Position numbers and translations under genes: made by a program | Assembly: GCA_031384605.1 (NCBI GenBank) | Contig: JANNAT010000094.1 | Span: forward strand, 62,001 to 126,000 | DNA length: 64,000 bases | From: JANNAT01 sp031384605 | Lineage (GTDB): Bacteria; Pseudomonadota; Alphaproteobacteria; Rhodobacterales; Rhodobacteraceae | Direction: 5' to 3' | Notes under the pieces: model-generated | The model's database searches: none | Seen by the model: the letters and a program-made list of their open reading frames with translations, nothing else | Told to the model about the DNA's origin: nothing | In this document: piece by piece, positions 42,964 to 51,543 of the stretch | Layout of the letters: each line of letters opens with the position of its first letter | How positions within the stretch are numbered: position 1 is the first letter of the stretch

Positions 42964-43602
42964 ATGATGTTGACCTATTTTGGCAAGGGACGCGGGGCTG
43001 CAGCGGCACCGGGGTTTGCGGCAATCCAAGCCGTTCGCGGCTATTGGGAGGCGTTGCGCACAGCCGGTGCGCTGCCACGGCGCGACCAGATTGATCCGCG
43101 CGGCATTGCGCAGGCTTTGGAAAATGTCTTCCTGATCGAACGCATCGCACCGGGCTTGGCGCGGTTTCGGTTGGCGGGAATGCATGTGAATGAAATCATG
43201 GGGATGGATGTGCGCGGCATGCCGCTGACCACGCTGTTTGATCCCGGCGCACGCACCCGGATCACCGATGCACTTGAGCCGGTGTTCGCGGGCCCCGCCG
43301 CCTTGGAGGTTTGGCTGGAGGCCGAACGCGGTATTGGCAAACCCGCCCTTGAGGCGCGGATGATCTTGTTGCCGCTGGTCGGGTCTACCGGCGAGCCGGG
43401 TTTGGCTTTGGGCTGTCTGGCAAGCGTGGGCGCAATCGGACGCACGCCGCGCAGGTTCACTGTGGCCGGGATGGTGCGAGAGCCTTTGGCAGCAGGCGTG
43501 GTCGCCACGCCGGACTACAGCTTTGCCGAAAGTGCTGTGGCCTATTTTCCACCCTCACGACGTGGCAAGCCGTATTTACGGCTGGTGCATTCGCAGGATT
43601 GA
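42964..43602 (+). CDS. PAS-domain (PAS_5-type) protein
   Basis: The 212-residue protein shows the PAS_5 (PF07310-like) pattern of Rhodobacterales and Rhizobiales: YWEALRTAGALPRRDQIDPRGIAQALENVFLIERIAPGLARFRLAG in part, then MGMDVRGMPLTTLFDP. The domain may bind a small ligand or be structural; no output domain is attached. Two ATG codons (42964, 42967) both suit AAGGAT upstream. It stands alone, divergent from yicC. Confidence 0.8.
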   Translation: MMLTYFGKGRGAAAAPGFAAIQAVRGYWEALRTAGALPRRDQIDPRGIAQALENVFLIERIAPGLARFRLAGMHVNEIMGMDVRGMPLTTLFDPGARTRITDALEPVFAGPAALEVWLEAERGIGKPALEARMILLPLVGSTGEPGLALGCLASVGAIGRTPRRFTVAGMVREPLAAGVVATPDYSFAESAVAYFPPSRRGKPYLRLVHSQD

Positions 43603-43707
43603 TAGGGCGGCTGCGGTGCAAAGGGCGGGGCGGTTTAGACCAAGATGAAACGCAATCGTAGATAAAGCTCGCTAAAATCTGATAGGTTATCCGCCGTCCA
43701 CGCACGC

Positions 43708-43735
43708 AAAACGGGCGCAGGACTGGCCCGCGCCC
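43708..43735 (-). terminator. Candidate terminator of the DAHP synthase gene
   Basis: Read leftwards, GGGCGC pairs with GCGCCC (43730-43735, 43713-43718) and is followed by GTTTTG. The T tract is short, so confidence is moderate. Confidence 0.45.
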
Positions 43736-43757
43736 CCATGGTAAATGTCGGATTCGT

Positions 43758-45128
43758 TTACAACGCCACGCGGCGGGCGGCTTCGCGTTGGCTGGACAGC
43801 TCTTCCGATACCAAAAACGCCAGTTCAAGCGATTGGCTGGCGTTCAGGCGCGGATCGCAAGCGGTGTGATAGCGATCCGACAGGTTTTCATCCGTCACAG
43901 CCCGCAAACCACCGGTGCATTCGGTGACATCCTGGCCCGTCATTTCGAAATGCACGCCGCCGGGGATTGTGCCTTCGGCTTTGTGGATCTGGAAAAACTC
44001 GCGCACTTCGCGCAGAACGGATTCAAACGGCCGGGTCTTATAGCCAGATGCCGCTTTGATCGTGTTGCCGTGCATCGGATCGCAGGACCACAGCACTTGC
44101 GCACCCTCTTCGCGCACCGCTTTGATCAGGCGCGGCAAATTATCACCAACTTTGCCCGCCCCAAACCGTGCGATCAGCGTCAGACGCCCGGCCTCATTCG
44201 TGGGGTTCAGCTTGGCCATCAGCACTTTCAGATCGTCCGCCGTGGTGGTGGGCCCGCATTTCAACCCGATCGGGTTCAACACGCCACGCGCGAATTCAAC
44301 ATGCGCGCCGTCGGGCTGACGGGTGCGGTCGCCAATCCAGATCATATGGCCCGAGCCCGCCACGTTTTGCCCGGTAATGCTGTCTACCCGGCACAGAGCC
44401 TCTTCATATTCCAGCAACAGCGATTCGTGGCTGGTATAGAAATCGACCGTCGCCAGATGATGCGTGGTTGTGCTGTCAACGCCGGCCGCCGCCATGAAAT
44501 CAAGCGCGTCCGAGATGCGGTTTGACAGTTCGCGGTAGCGTTCCGCCTTGTCATGTTCGGCAAAACCCAGCGTCCAGGAATGCACGCGGTGGATATCGGC
44601 AAAACCGCCCGTGGAAAACGCGCGCAAAAGGTTCAGGGTGGCTGCGGCTTGGGTATAGGCCTCAAGCATACGCTGCGGGTCGGGGCGGCGGGCCTCGGGC
44701 GTTGCCTCGAACCGGTGAATGATATCGCCGCGGTAGGACGGCAGTTCGACGCCGTCGATCATTTCGGTGGGCGCAGAACGCGGCTTGGCAAACTGCCCCG
44801 CCATGCGGCCAACTTTGATCACCGGCACTTTGGCACCGTAGGTCAGCACCACTGCCATTTGCAGCATGACACGGAATGTGTCGCGAATGTTGTCGGCGGA
44901 AAATTCGGCAAAGCTTTCGGCGCAATCGCCGCCTTGCAACAAGAACGCCTTGCCTTCGGCCGCCAAAGCCAGCTGTTTTTTCAGCCTGCGCGCTTCGCCC
45001 GCGAAGACCAACGGCGGATATTTCGACAGCTGCGCCTCAACCGTGCGCAAGGCTGCGGTATCCGGATAATCCGGCATCTGCACCCGCGGTTTTGCGCGCC
45101 AATCTGATTTCGTCCATCCCTTGGTCAT
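43758..45128 (-). CDS. 3-deoxy-7-phosphoheptulonate synthase, class II
   Basis: The 456-residue protein is a class II DAHP synthase (plant/Mycobacterium type): KAFLLQGGDCAESF near residue 67, NPIGLKCGPTT, and the metal site around SCDPMHGNT. It condenses PEP and erythrose-4-phosphate, the entry to aromatic synthesis; the latter substrate comes from transketolase, encoded 8 kb away. The ATG at 45128 (MTKGWTKSDW) matches the family start; the frame stays open far upstream without similarity. Confidence 0.94.
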   Translation of the reverse strand: MTKGWTKSDWRAKPRVQMPDYPDTAALRTVEAQLSKYPPLVFAGEARRLKKQLALAAEGKAFLLQGGDCAESFAEFSADNIRDTFRVMLQMAVVLTYGAKVPVIKVGRMAGQFAKPRSAPTEMIDGVELPSYRGDIIHRFEATPEARRPDPQRMLEAYTQAAATLNLLRAFSTGGFADIHRVHSWTLGFAEHDKAERYRELSNRISDALDFMAAAGVDSTTTHHLATVDFYTSHESLLLEYEEALCRVDSITGQNVAGSGHMIWIGDRTRQPDGAHVEFARGVLNPIGLKCGPTTTADDLKVLMAKLNPTNEAGRLTLIARFGAGKVGDNLPRLIKAVREEGAQVLWSCDPMHGNTIKAASGYKTRPFESVLREVREFFQIHKAEGTIPGGVHFEMTGQDVTECTGGLRAVTDENLSDRYHTACDPRLNASQSLELAFLVSEELSSQREAARRVAL

Positions 45129-45282
45129 CGGGCATTCCCTTGCGTATCTGCTATTGGTTCGCGGTATAGGAAAAATATCAAGGCTTGCAAAGGGTAAAGC
45201 CCCGGTTTTGGTGGGCTTTGCCCTTGCGGTGGCCCGCATTTGCTGTATCCAAGCGCCATTACCGACACAAACAGGTCGCATC

Positions 45283-46308
45283 ATGTCACTTGCACAGCGC
45301 AAAGCCACTATGGTTGCCAAAACCGAAGGCCCGCGCCGCTTTGTTTTTCTGCTGCTCGACAAGTTCACCATGATCAATTTCGCCGGCGCGATAGAGCCGT
45401 TGCGGTTGGCCAATCATGTGTTGAACGAGGCGGTTTACAGCTGGGCGTTGTGCGGCGAGGGCGGGACAGAGAAGACCTGCTCGAACGGGGCGGTGTTTCG
45501 GTTGGATTTCGGGCTGGACGAGGTAGACCGCGAAGACATCATACTGGTCTGTGGCGGGATCGACATTCAAAAGACCACAACGCGCGGCGTGATCGGCTGG
45601 TTGCGCCGGGAATCGCGCCGGGGCGTGGCGATTGGCGGGCTTTGCACCGGGTCTTATGCGCTGGCCAAGGCGGGGCTGCTGGATGGCAAAAAGGCGACAA
45701 TCCACTGGGAAAACCAAGACGGATTTGCCGAGGAATTTGAACAGGTCAACCTGACCAAGTCGGTGTTTGTAATGGATGGCAACCGTTGGTCCACCGCCGG
45801 GGGAATTTCGTCGATTGATCTGATGTTGAAGATCATCGCAACCGATCATGGTGAAGATGTCGCCAATAACGTCGCCGATCTGATGATCTATTCCACCATC
45901 CGCACCGATCAGGACACGCAACGGCTGTCGATCCCCACCCGCATCGGCGTGCGGCACCCCAAACTTAGCCAGGTCATCCAGATGATGGAGGGCAATATCG
46001 AAGATCCGATGTCACCCGCCGATCTGGCTGATGAGGTTGGCATGTCGACGCGGCAACTGGAACGACTGTTCCGCCGCTATCTAAGCCGCAGCCCCAAGCG
46101 CTATTATATGGAGTTGCGGCTGCAAAAAGCGCGCAATCTTCTGATGCAAACGGATATGAGCGTGATCAACGTGGCGCTGGCCTGCGGCTTTGCCAGCCCG
46201 TCGCATTTTTCCAAATGCTACCGCAGCCATTACAGCACAACGCCCTACCGCGAACGCGGATCGCAAGGTATCGGCAGCCCCGGCATCGGGGTGCGGTTGT
46301 CGATCTAA
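45283..46308 (+). CDS. GlxA-type AraC-family transcriptional regulator
   Basis: The 341-residue protein joins an N-terminal DJ-1/PfpI-like domain (FVFLLLDKFTMINFAGAIEPLRLAN, and the nucleophile-elbow-like GGLCTGSYALAKAGLL near residue 125) to a C-terminal AraC double helix-turn-helix (MSPADLADEVGMSTRQLERLFRRYLSRSP and LACGFASPSHFSKCYRSHY). Such proteins include GbdR/CdhR regulators of glycine betaine and carnitine use, interesting because a dimethylglycine dehydrogenase-like gene lies 8 kb away; a direct link is only a guess. The divergent DAHP synthase gene is 154 bp away. Confidence 0.9.
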   Translation: MSLAQRKATMVAKTEGPRRFVFLLLDKFTMINFAGAIEPLRLANHVLNEAVYSWALCGEGGTEKTCSNGAVFRLDFGLDEVDREDIILVCGGIDIQKTTTRGVIGWLRRESRRGVAIGGLCTGSYALAKAGLLDGKKATIHWENQDGFAEEFEQVNLTKSVFVMDGNRWSTAGGISSIDLMLKIIATDHGEDVANNVADLMIYSTIRTDQDTQRLSIPTRIGVRHPKLSQVIQMMEGNIEDPMSPADLADEVGMSTRQLERLFRRYLSRSPKRYYMELRLQKARNLLMQTDMSVINVALACGFASPSHFSKCYRSHYSTTPYRERGSQGIGSPGIGVRLSI

Positions 46309-46320
46309 GACGCCATAAAT

Positions 46321-47418
46321 TCAAGGTGCGGGGGCCATGTGGTATGCAGCCCCGTTGATCACCGACAAAAACCAGATCGACCCATCCGGGGCCTCAATCA
46401 CATCGCGCACCCGGCCGGTTTGCGCACTTGTGATGCGTTCTTCGCCGTAGCCCTGATCGGGGTCCAGCCGCGCGATGAAATCGCTGTTCAGACTGCCGGT
46501 AAAAACATCCCCCTGCCACAAGGGCACGGCTTTGCCCGAATAGATCATCAACCCCGATGGGGCAATCGACGGCACCCAGTAATGCAAGGGTTGTTCCATC
46601 CCTGGCTGCGCGGTGCCTGTGCCGATCTGCCCGCCGCCATATTTCTCGCCGTAACTGATGACCGGCCAGCCGTAATTGCGCCCCGCCTGCACCAGATTTA
46701 GCTCATCCCCGCCCTGAGCGCCGTGTTCAACCAGCCAAAGCGCGCCATCCGCGTCCACCGTCAGGCCCTGCGGATTGCGGTGCCCAATCGAATAAACGCC
46801 GGGGAAATATCCGGGAAGGGCTGTGGCAGGATTTCCGTCGCGGGTCAGGTGCAGCACTTTGCCCTCAATCCGGGCAGGGTCTTGTGCCTCTAGCCCGTCA
46901 GGCCCGGTGCCGCGATCGCCGATGGTGACGAACACACTGCCATCCGCCGCCTCAACCAGACGCGAGCCGAAATGATTGCCGCTGCGTGTTTTGTCACCAA
47001 CAATCAAGGTTTGAAAATTGGTCAATTCGGTGCGGTCAGGCGACAACAACGCCTTACCAATGGCCGTTGCACCCCCCAAAAGGCCGGGTTCGGCATAGGT
47101 GAACCACAGCTCATTAGACGCCGCAAAATCCCGCGGCACCATGATATCTAGCAAACCGCCCTGGCCTTCGGCATAAACGTCGGGCAGGCCAGTGATCTCG
47201 CGGCGCTGTCCTTGGGATATCAACAGCAACCGGCCCGCCCGTTCGGTGATCAAAACATCACCATCCGGCAGAAAGCCTATCGCCCAAGGCTCCTGCAGCC
47301 CGGCGGCCATTTCGGTGACAAGCATTGCACCGGCGCTGGTGTTTACCCGCGTTTCAGCGACAAGAATCGCGGGAAGCAGGCACAGAACCGGGACAAGTGG
47401 GATCAGCTTCATGCGCAT
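46321..47418 (-). CDS. PQQ-dependent sugar (aldose) dehydrogenase family protein
   Basis: The 365-residue protein has a signal peptide (LIPLVPVLCLLPAILVA) and a six-bladed beta-propeller of the GDH-B/YliI family: LQEPWAIGFLPDGDVLITERAGRL, GHRNPQGLTVDADGALWLVEHGAQGGDELN in part, and a SYGEKYGGGQIGTG loop. The relatives oxidise aldoses in the periplasm using PQQ; no pqq genes are in the window. It is convergent with the GlxA regulator gene and divergent from livK. Confidence 0.87.
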   Translation of the reverse strand: MRMKLIPLVPVLCLLPAILVAETRVNTSAGAMLVTEMAAGLQEPWAIGFLPDGDVLITERAGRLLLISQGQRREITGLPDVYAEGQGGLLDIMVPRDFAASNELWFTYAEPGLLGGATAIGKALLSPDRTELTNFQTLIVGDKTRSGNHFGSRLVEAADGSVFVTIGDRGTGPDGLEAQDPARIEGKVLHLTRDGNPATALPGYFPGVYSIGHRNPQGLTVDADGALWLVEHGAQGGDELNLVQAGRNYGWPVISYGEKYGGGQIGTGTAQPGMEQPLHYWVPSIAPSGLMIYSGKAVPLWQGDVFTGSLNSDFIARLDPDQGYGEERITSAQTGRVRDVIEAPDGSIWFLSVINGAAYHMAPAP

Positions 47419-47602
47419 TCTCCGATCTTTTCAGACGTTGACACAATAAATAGGGCCGATCTGACGCCGTCCAAGGGCTGCGATCCGGCCTTTGTTCTGT
47501 CGCGGCGTCACGGGCAGATTGTCGCCATTTAAGATGCTTTTCTTTTGGAACGTCGCAGACTAGGTTCGCACGCAGGACGAAGATCCTTCATGGGAGTTAA
47601 AA

Positions 47603-48793
47603 ATGAAAAAACTACTTTTGGCCACGGCAGCAACCGCGCTGATGGTTGGTGCGGCTTCGGCAGAAGACGTAAAGATCGGCATTCTGATCGGCTTTACCGG
47701 GCCGATTGAATCGCTGACAGGCCATATGGCCAATGCCGCCGAAATGGCGATGGCCGAAGCCAACGCTTCGGGCAAAGTCGCCAACGGCATGGTGTTTGTG
47801 CCTGTGCGCGCTGACAGCACGTGTGGCGATGCCGCAGCAGCAACCACCGCCGCAGAACGTCTGGTGACGGCTGATGGCGTAAAAGGCATCATGGGTGCCG
47901 ATTGTTCCGGTGCGACCGGCGCTGTTTTGCAAAACGTAGCACGCCCAAATGGTATTGCTATGGTATCGCCATCGGCAACGTCGCCTGCCCTGTCGACCGC
48001 CGAAGATGACGGCCTGTTCTTCCGCACCGCCCCGTCGGATGCGCGCGAAGGCGAAGTCATGGCTGATATCCTGATGGAAAAAGGCGTCAAGTCGATTGCC
48101 CTGACCTATACCAACAATGACTACGGCAAGGGTCTGGCTGAATCGATCTCGGCCTCGTTCATTGCCAAAGGCGGCGTTGTGACGATCAACACAGCGCATG
48201 AAGATGGCAAGGCCGACTATTCCGCAGAAGTGGCTGCTTTGGCTGCGGCTGGCGGCGATTTGCTGGTTGTGGCGGGCTATCTTGATCAGGGCGGGAAGGG
48301 CATCATCCAGGCCTCGCTTGATTCCGGCGCGTTCACAAAGTTTGGTCTGCCCGGTGGTATGGTGGGTGACAACCTGCCAGTGGCAATCGGCCCGGCTTTG
48401 GACGGATCATACGGCCAGGTTGCGCAATCGGATTCCGCCGGTGCGGCAATGCTGATCGAAATGGGCAAAGCGGCAGCGACACCGTTCGATGCATCCTCGC
48501 CCTATTCGATGGAATCCTATGATGCTGCGGCGCTGATCATGTTGGCAATGCAAGCGGCTGGGTCGACCGACTCCAAAGTCTATGCCACCAAGATCATGGA
48601 CATTGCCAATGGCCCGGGCGAAAAAATCCTTCCCGGTGAAATCGGCAAGGCATTGGAGCTGATCGCGGCTGGCACCGACATCGACTATGATGGTGCGTCG
48701 GGCGTTGAACTGGTTGGCGCTGGCGAAAGTGCCGGTCGTTACAAAGAGTTCGAAGTCAAAGGCGGCAAGTTTGAGACGATTAAGTTCCGTTGA
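47603..48793 (+). CDS. livK: Branched-chain amino acid-type ABC transporter, substrate-binding protein
   Basis: The 396-residue protein has a signal peptide (KKLLLATAATALMVGAASA) and a type I periplasmic binding fold: VKIGILIGFTGPIESLTGHMANAAEMA in part, GADCSGATGAVLQ, SPSATSPALST and DYGKGLAES. It feeds the LivG-F-H-M transporter encoded directly downstream. GGGAG precedes the ATG. Such systems carry branched-chain amino acids but also amides, urea and other small molecules, so the substrate is open. A 115-bp gap with alternative hairpins separates it from livG. Confidence 0.92.
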   Translation: MKKLLLATAATALMVGAASAEDVKIGILIGFTGPIESLTGHMANAAEMAMAEANASGKVANGMVFVPVRADSTCGDAAAATTAAERLVTADGVKGIMGADCSGATGAVLQNVARPNGIAMVSPSATSPALSTAEDDGLFFRTAPSDAREGEVMADILMEKGVKSIALTYTNNDYGKGLAESISASFIAKGGVVTINTAHEDGKADYSAEVAALAAAGGDLLVVAGYLDQGGKGIIQASLDSGAFTKFGLPGGMVGDNLPVAIGPALDGSYGQVAQSDSAGAAMLIEMGKAAATPFDASSPYSMESYDAAALIMLAMQAAGSTDSKVYATKIMDIANGPGEKILPGEIGKALELIAAGTDIDYDGASGVELVGAGESAGRYKEFEVKGGKFETIKFR

Positions 48794-48815
48794 TAACCGG
48801 CTGATCTGATACGGC

Positions 48816-48859
48816 ATGGCCCGGGGTTTACCGCCTCGGGCCATTGCATCGGTAAACCC
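48816..48859 (+). promoter_or_regulatory. Two overlapping, mutually exclusive hairpins between livK and livG
   Basis: Stem 1: ATGGCCCG (48816-48823) with CGGGCCAT (48837-48844), extendable to 11 bp. Stem 2: GGGTTTACCG (48824-48833) with CGGTAAACCC (48850-48859), 10 bp perfect. The left arm of stem 2 lies in the loop of stem 1 and the right arm of stem 1 in the loop of stem 2, so full versions of both cannot form together; shortened ones could make a pseudoknot. Likely roles are protection of the abundant livK message and control of readthrough into livG. There is no T tract. Confidence 0.65.
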
Positions 48860-48908
48860 GCCCGCGGCCTGAAAGGCTGACAAGAGGTGGGTTACAGGGG
48901 GAAATCTG

Positions 48909-49697
48909 ATGATAGTTGTCGAAGATCTGCACAAGCATTTCGGCGGGTTTCATGCCGTTGATGGCGCGTCGCTGACGATCAAAACCGGGTCAATCACCGG
49001 ATTGATCGGGCCGAATGGTGCCGGAAAAACCACTTTATTCAATGTGATCGCTGGCCGCCTTGCCCCCACATCCGGGCGGGTTTTGATGGACGGTGAAGAT
49101 ATCACCGGCCTGCCCCCGCATCAGTTGTTCGGCAAAGGGCTGTTGCGCACCTTTCAGATTGCGCATGAATTCGGGTCAATGACCGTGCGCGAAAACCTGA
49201 TGATGGTGCCAGATGCGCAATCGGGGGAATCGTTGTGGAATGCCTGTTTCCGGCGCAGCGCCGTGGCCGCGGAGGAACGCCGCATTCGTGAAAAAGCCGA
49301 TGAAGTGCTGGAATTTCTGACCATCACCCATCTGGCCGATCAGCGCGCCAGCAATATATCCGGCGGGCAGAAAAAGCTGCTGGAACTGGGCCGCACCATG
49401 ATGGTCGATGCCAAGATGGTGTTTCTGGATGAGGTGGGTGCCGGCGTGAACCGCACTTTGTTGAACACCATCGGCGATGCGATTATTCGTCTGAACAAAG
49501 AGCGCGGCTATACGTTTTGCGTCATTGAACATGACATGGATTTCATTGGTCGGCTGTGTGATCCGGTGATCTGCATGGCCGAAGGCAAAGTGCTGTCACA
49601 GGGCACCTTGGCAGAGGTAAAGAACGATGAACGGGTGATCGAGGCCTATCTGGGCACCGGGTTGAAGAACAAGGTGAAGGAGGCAGCACTTGGCTGA
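48909..49697 (+). CDS. livG: ABC transporter ATP-binding protein LivG type
   Basis: The 262-residue ATPase has Walker A GPNGAGKTT at residues about 34-42, the signature NISGGQKKLLELGRTM, Walker B MVFLDEVGAGV and the H-loop FCVIEHDMDFI. GGGGGAAA precedes the ATG. Its end overlaps livF by 8 bases. With LivF it drives import through LivHM. Confidence 0.93.
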   Translation: MIVVEDLHKHFGGFHAVDGASLTIKTGSITGLIGPNGAGKTTLFNVIAGRLAPTSGRVLMDGEDITGLPPHQLFGKGLLRTFQIAHEFGSMTVRENLMMVPDAQSGESLWNACFRRSAVAAEERRIREKADEVLEFLTITHLADQRASNISGGQKKLLELGRTMMVDAKMVFLDEVGAGVNRTLLNTIGDAIIRLNKERGYTFCVIEHDMDFIGRLCDPVICMAEGKVLSQGTLAEVKNDERVIEAYLGTGLKNKVKEAALG

Positions 49698-50400
49698 TCC
49701 CTTTCTGATAGGCGAGGCGATGACGGGCGGCTATGGCCCGGTTGATATCTTGCATTCTTGCACGATTGCCGTTGAAAAAGGCCAGATCGCCGTAATCGTC
49801 GGCCCAAACGGCGCGGGCAAATCGACGGCGATGAAGGCAGTGTTTGGGATGTTAAACCTGCGCGGTGGCAGGGTGCTGCTGGACGGTGAGGATATCACCA
49901 AGCTTTCCCCGCAAGCCCGCGTGCGCAAAGGCATGGGGTTCGTGCCCCAAACCAGCAATATCTTCACCACTATGACGGTGGAAGAAAACCTTGAAATGGG
50001 CGCGTTCATCCGCACCGATGAAATTGCCGACACTATGGCCCAGGTCTATGATCTGTTCCCGATCCTGAAGCAAAAACGCAATCAGGCGGCAGGGGAACTG
50101 TCGGGCGGGCAGCGCCAACAGGTGGCGGTGGGGCGGGCGTTGATGACCCAGCCCAAGGTGCTGATGCTGGACGAACCCACCGCAGGCGTATCGCCGATTG
50201 TGATGGATGAACTTTTCGACCGCATCATCGGTATCGCGCGCACCGGGATTTCCATTCTGATGGTTGAGCAAAACGCCCGCCAAGCACTTGATATCGCGGA
50301 TAAAGGCTTTGTCTTGGTGCAGGGGGCCAACCGGTTCACCGATACCGGACAAGCATTGCTGGCCGACCCCGAGGTTCGCCGTTCTTTCCTGGGGGGCTAA
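49690..50400 (+). CDS. livF: ABC transporter ATP-binding protein LivF type
   Basis: The 236-residue ATPase has Walker A GPNGAGKST, signature LSGGQRQQVAVGRALM, Walker B VLMLDEPTAGVSP and H-loop SILMVEQNARQAL. It starts with a TTG at 49690 inside the last livG codons, with AAGGAGG upstream; overlap and rare start suggest translational coupling that sets its level relative to LivG. Confidence 0.93.
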   Translation: MADPFLIGEAMTGGYGPVDILHSCTIAVEKGQIAVIVGPNGAGKSTAMKAVFGMLNLRGGRVLLDGEDITKLSPQARVRKGMGFVPQTSNIFTTMTVEENLEMGAFIRTDEIADTMAQVYDLFPILKQKRNQAAGELSGGQRQQVAVGRALMTQPKVLMLDEPTAGVSPIVMDELFDRIIGIARTGISILMVEQNARQALDIADKGFVLVQGANRFTDTGQALLADPEVRRSFLGG

Positions 50401-50403
50401 GAT

Positions 50404-50538
50404 ATGCACAAGAAAATGCCTTTGACCGCAACGCTTTTGGCCGCTTCTGCGACGGCCCCCGACGGATGGGCGCGCAGATTTGACCAGAGTGGCAGGTTCG
50501 GCAAAATCACCGCGCCCGGCCTGTATGAGGTGCAATGA
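50404..50538 (+). CDS. 44-residue peptide between livF and livH
   Basis: The frame begins 3 bases after livF stops and ends overlapping the livH start (ATGA-type), reading MHKKMPLTATLLAASATAPD and ending GLYEVQ. The tight fit on both sides suggests it is translated and couples livF to livH. The segment WARRFDQSGRFGKITAPGLYE looks like coding sequence, and the first 15 residues resemble a weak signal or helix. No family is known to me; it may be only a coupling leader. Confidence 0.5.
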   Translation: MHKKMPLTATLLAASATAPDGWARRFDQSGRFGKITAPGLYEVQ

Positions 50539-51542
50539 TGGACGCGCTGAACGCCCTTGTTGCATTCCTGAATTTCGTTTTCGTCCCCGGCGTGGCCTAT
50601 GGCAGCCAGTTGGCGCTTGGCGCGCTGGGGCTGACGCTGATCTACGGCATTTTGCGGTTTTCCAACTTTGCCCATGGCGACACGATGGCGTTTGGCACCA
50701 TGTGGGTGATCCTGATCACCTGGTGGCTGCAATCCATGGGCATCACCGGCGGGCCGTTGCCCACGGCCTTGCTGGCGTTGCCTTTGGGCATCATCATCAC
50801 AGCGGCCTTTGTGTTGGGCACTGACCGGCTGGTCTACAGGTTTTACCGCAAACAAAAGGCGGCTTCGATCATTCTGGTGATCGTGTCCACAGGCGTGATG
50901 TTCATCATGAACGGGTTGACCCGGATGATCATTGGCCCCGCCGAGCAGAATTTCTCGGATGGTGAGCGGTTCGTCATGACGGCGCAGGCGTTCAAGGATT
51001 GGTCCGGTCTGGCCGAAGGGCTGGCGATCAAAACCACAACGGCAGTGACAGTAGTAACGGCGACGATCTGCGTGGCCGCGCTGTTTTGGTTTTTGCAAAA
51101 AACCCGCACCGGCAAGTCAATGCGCGCCTTTGCCGATAACGAAGATCTGGCGCTGCTTTCGGGGATCAACCCTGACCGGGTGGTGCAGGTGGCGTGGATA
51201 TTGGCGGCAGGGTTGGCGGTAATTGCGGGCACGCTTTACGGCTTGGATAAATCCTTCCGCCCGTTTGTGTATTTCCAACTGCTGTTGCCCATCGCGGCGG
51301 CGGCGATTGTGGGCGGCCTAGGCTCACCCCTCGGGGCCATCGCGGGCGGCTTTGTCATCGCGTTTTCCGAAGTGTTTGTCACCTATGCGTGGAAAAAGGT
51401 GGTCACCTATCTGGTATCCGCCGATATGGCCCCCACCAGTTTGATTCAGCTGCTGTCCACCGATTACAAATTCGCCGTCAGTTTTTCGATCCTGATCATC
51501 GTTTTGCTGTTCATGCCCACCGGCATTTTCAAAGGGAAATAA
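50535..51542 (+). CDS. livH: ABC transporter permease LivH type
   Basis: The 335-residue permease has about eight membrane helices (ALGALGLTLIYGILRFSNFAHGD, TALLALPLGIIITAAFVLGT, SIILVIVSTGVMFIMNG) and the EAA-like conserved region GLGSPLGAIAGGFVIAFSEVF. It forms the channel with LivM. Two start ATGs adjoin (50535, 50538). The gene is coupled upstream to the 44-residue peptide and is followed one base later by livM. Confidence 0.92.
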   Translation: MMDALNALVAFLNFVFVPGVAYGSQLALGALGLTLIYGILRFSNFAHGDTMAFGTMWVILITWWLQSMGITGGPLPTALLALPLGIIITAAFVLGTDRLVYRFYRKQKAASIILVIVSTGVMFIMNGLTRMIIGPAEQNFSDGERFVMTAQAFKDWSGLAEGLAIKTTTAVTVVTATICVAALFWFLQKTRTGKSMRAFADNEDLALLSGINPDRVVQVAWILAAGLAVIAGTLYGLDKSFRPFVYFQLLLPIAAAAIVGGLGSPLGAIAGGFVIAFSEVFVTYAWKKVVTYLVSADMAPTSLIQLLSTDYKFAVSFSILIIVLLFMPTGIFKGK

Positions 51543-51543
51543 C

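Noticed and set aside
45129..45413. 95-codon N-terminal extension of the DAHP synthase
   Set aside because: It runs antisense to the start of the GlxA regulator gene, and the family start MTKGW is at 45128.
50397..51098. 233-codon leftward frame over livH
   Set aside because: His/Gln/Arg-rich shadow of a membrane-protein gene, with no ribosome site; livH has intact helices and motifs.
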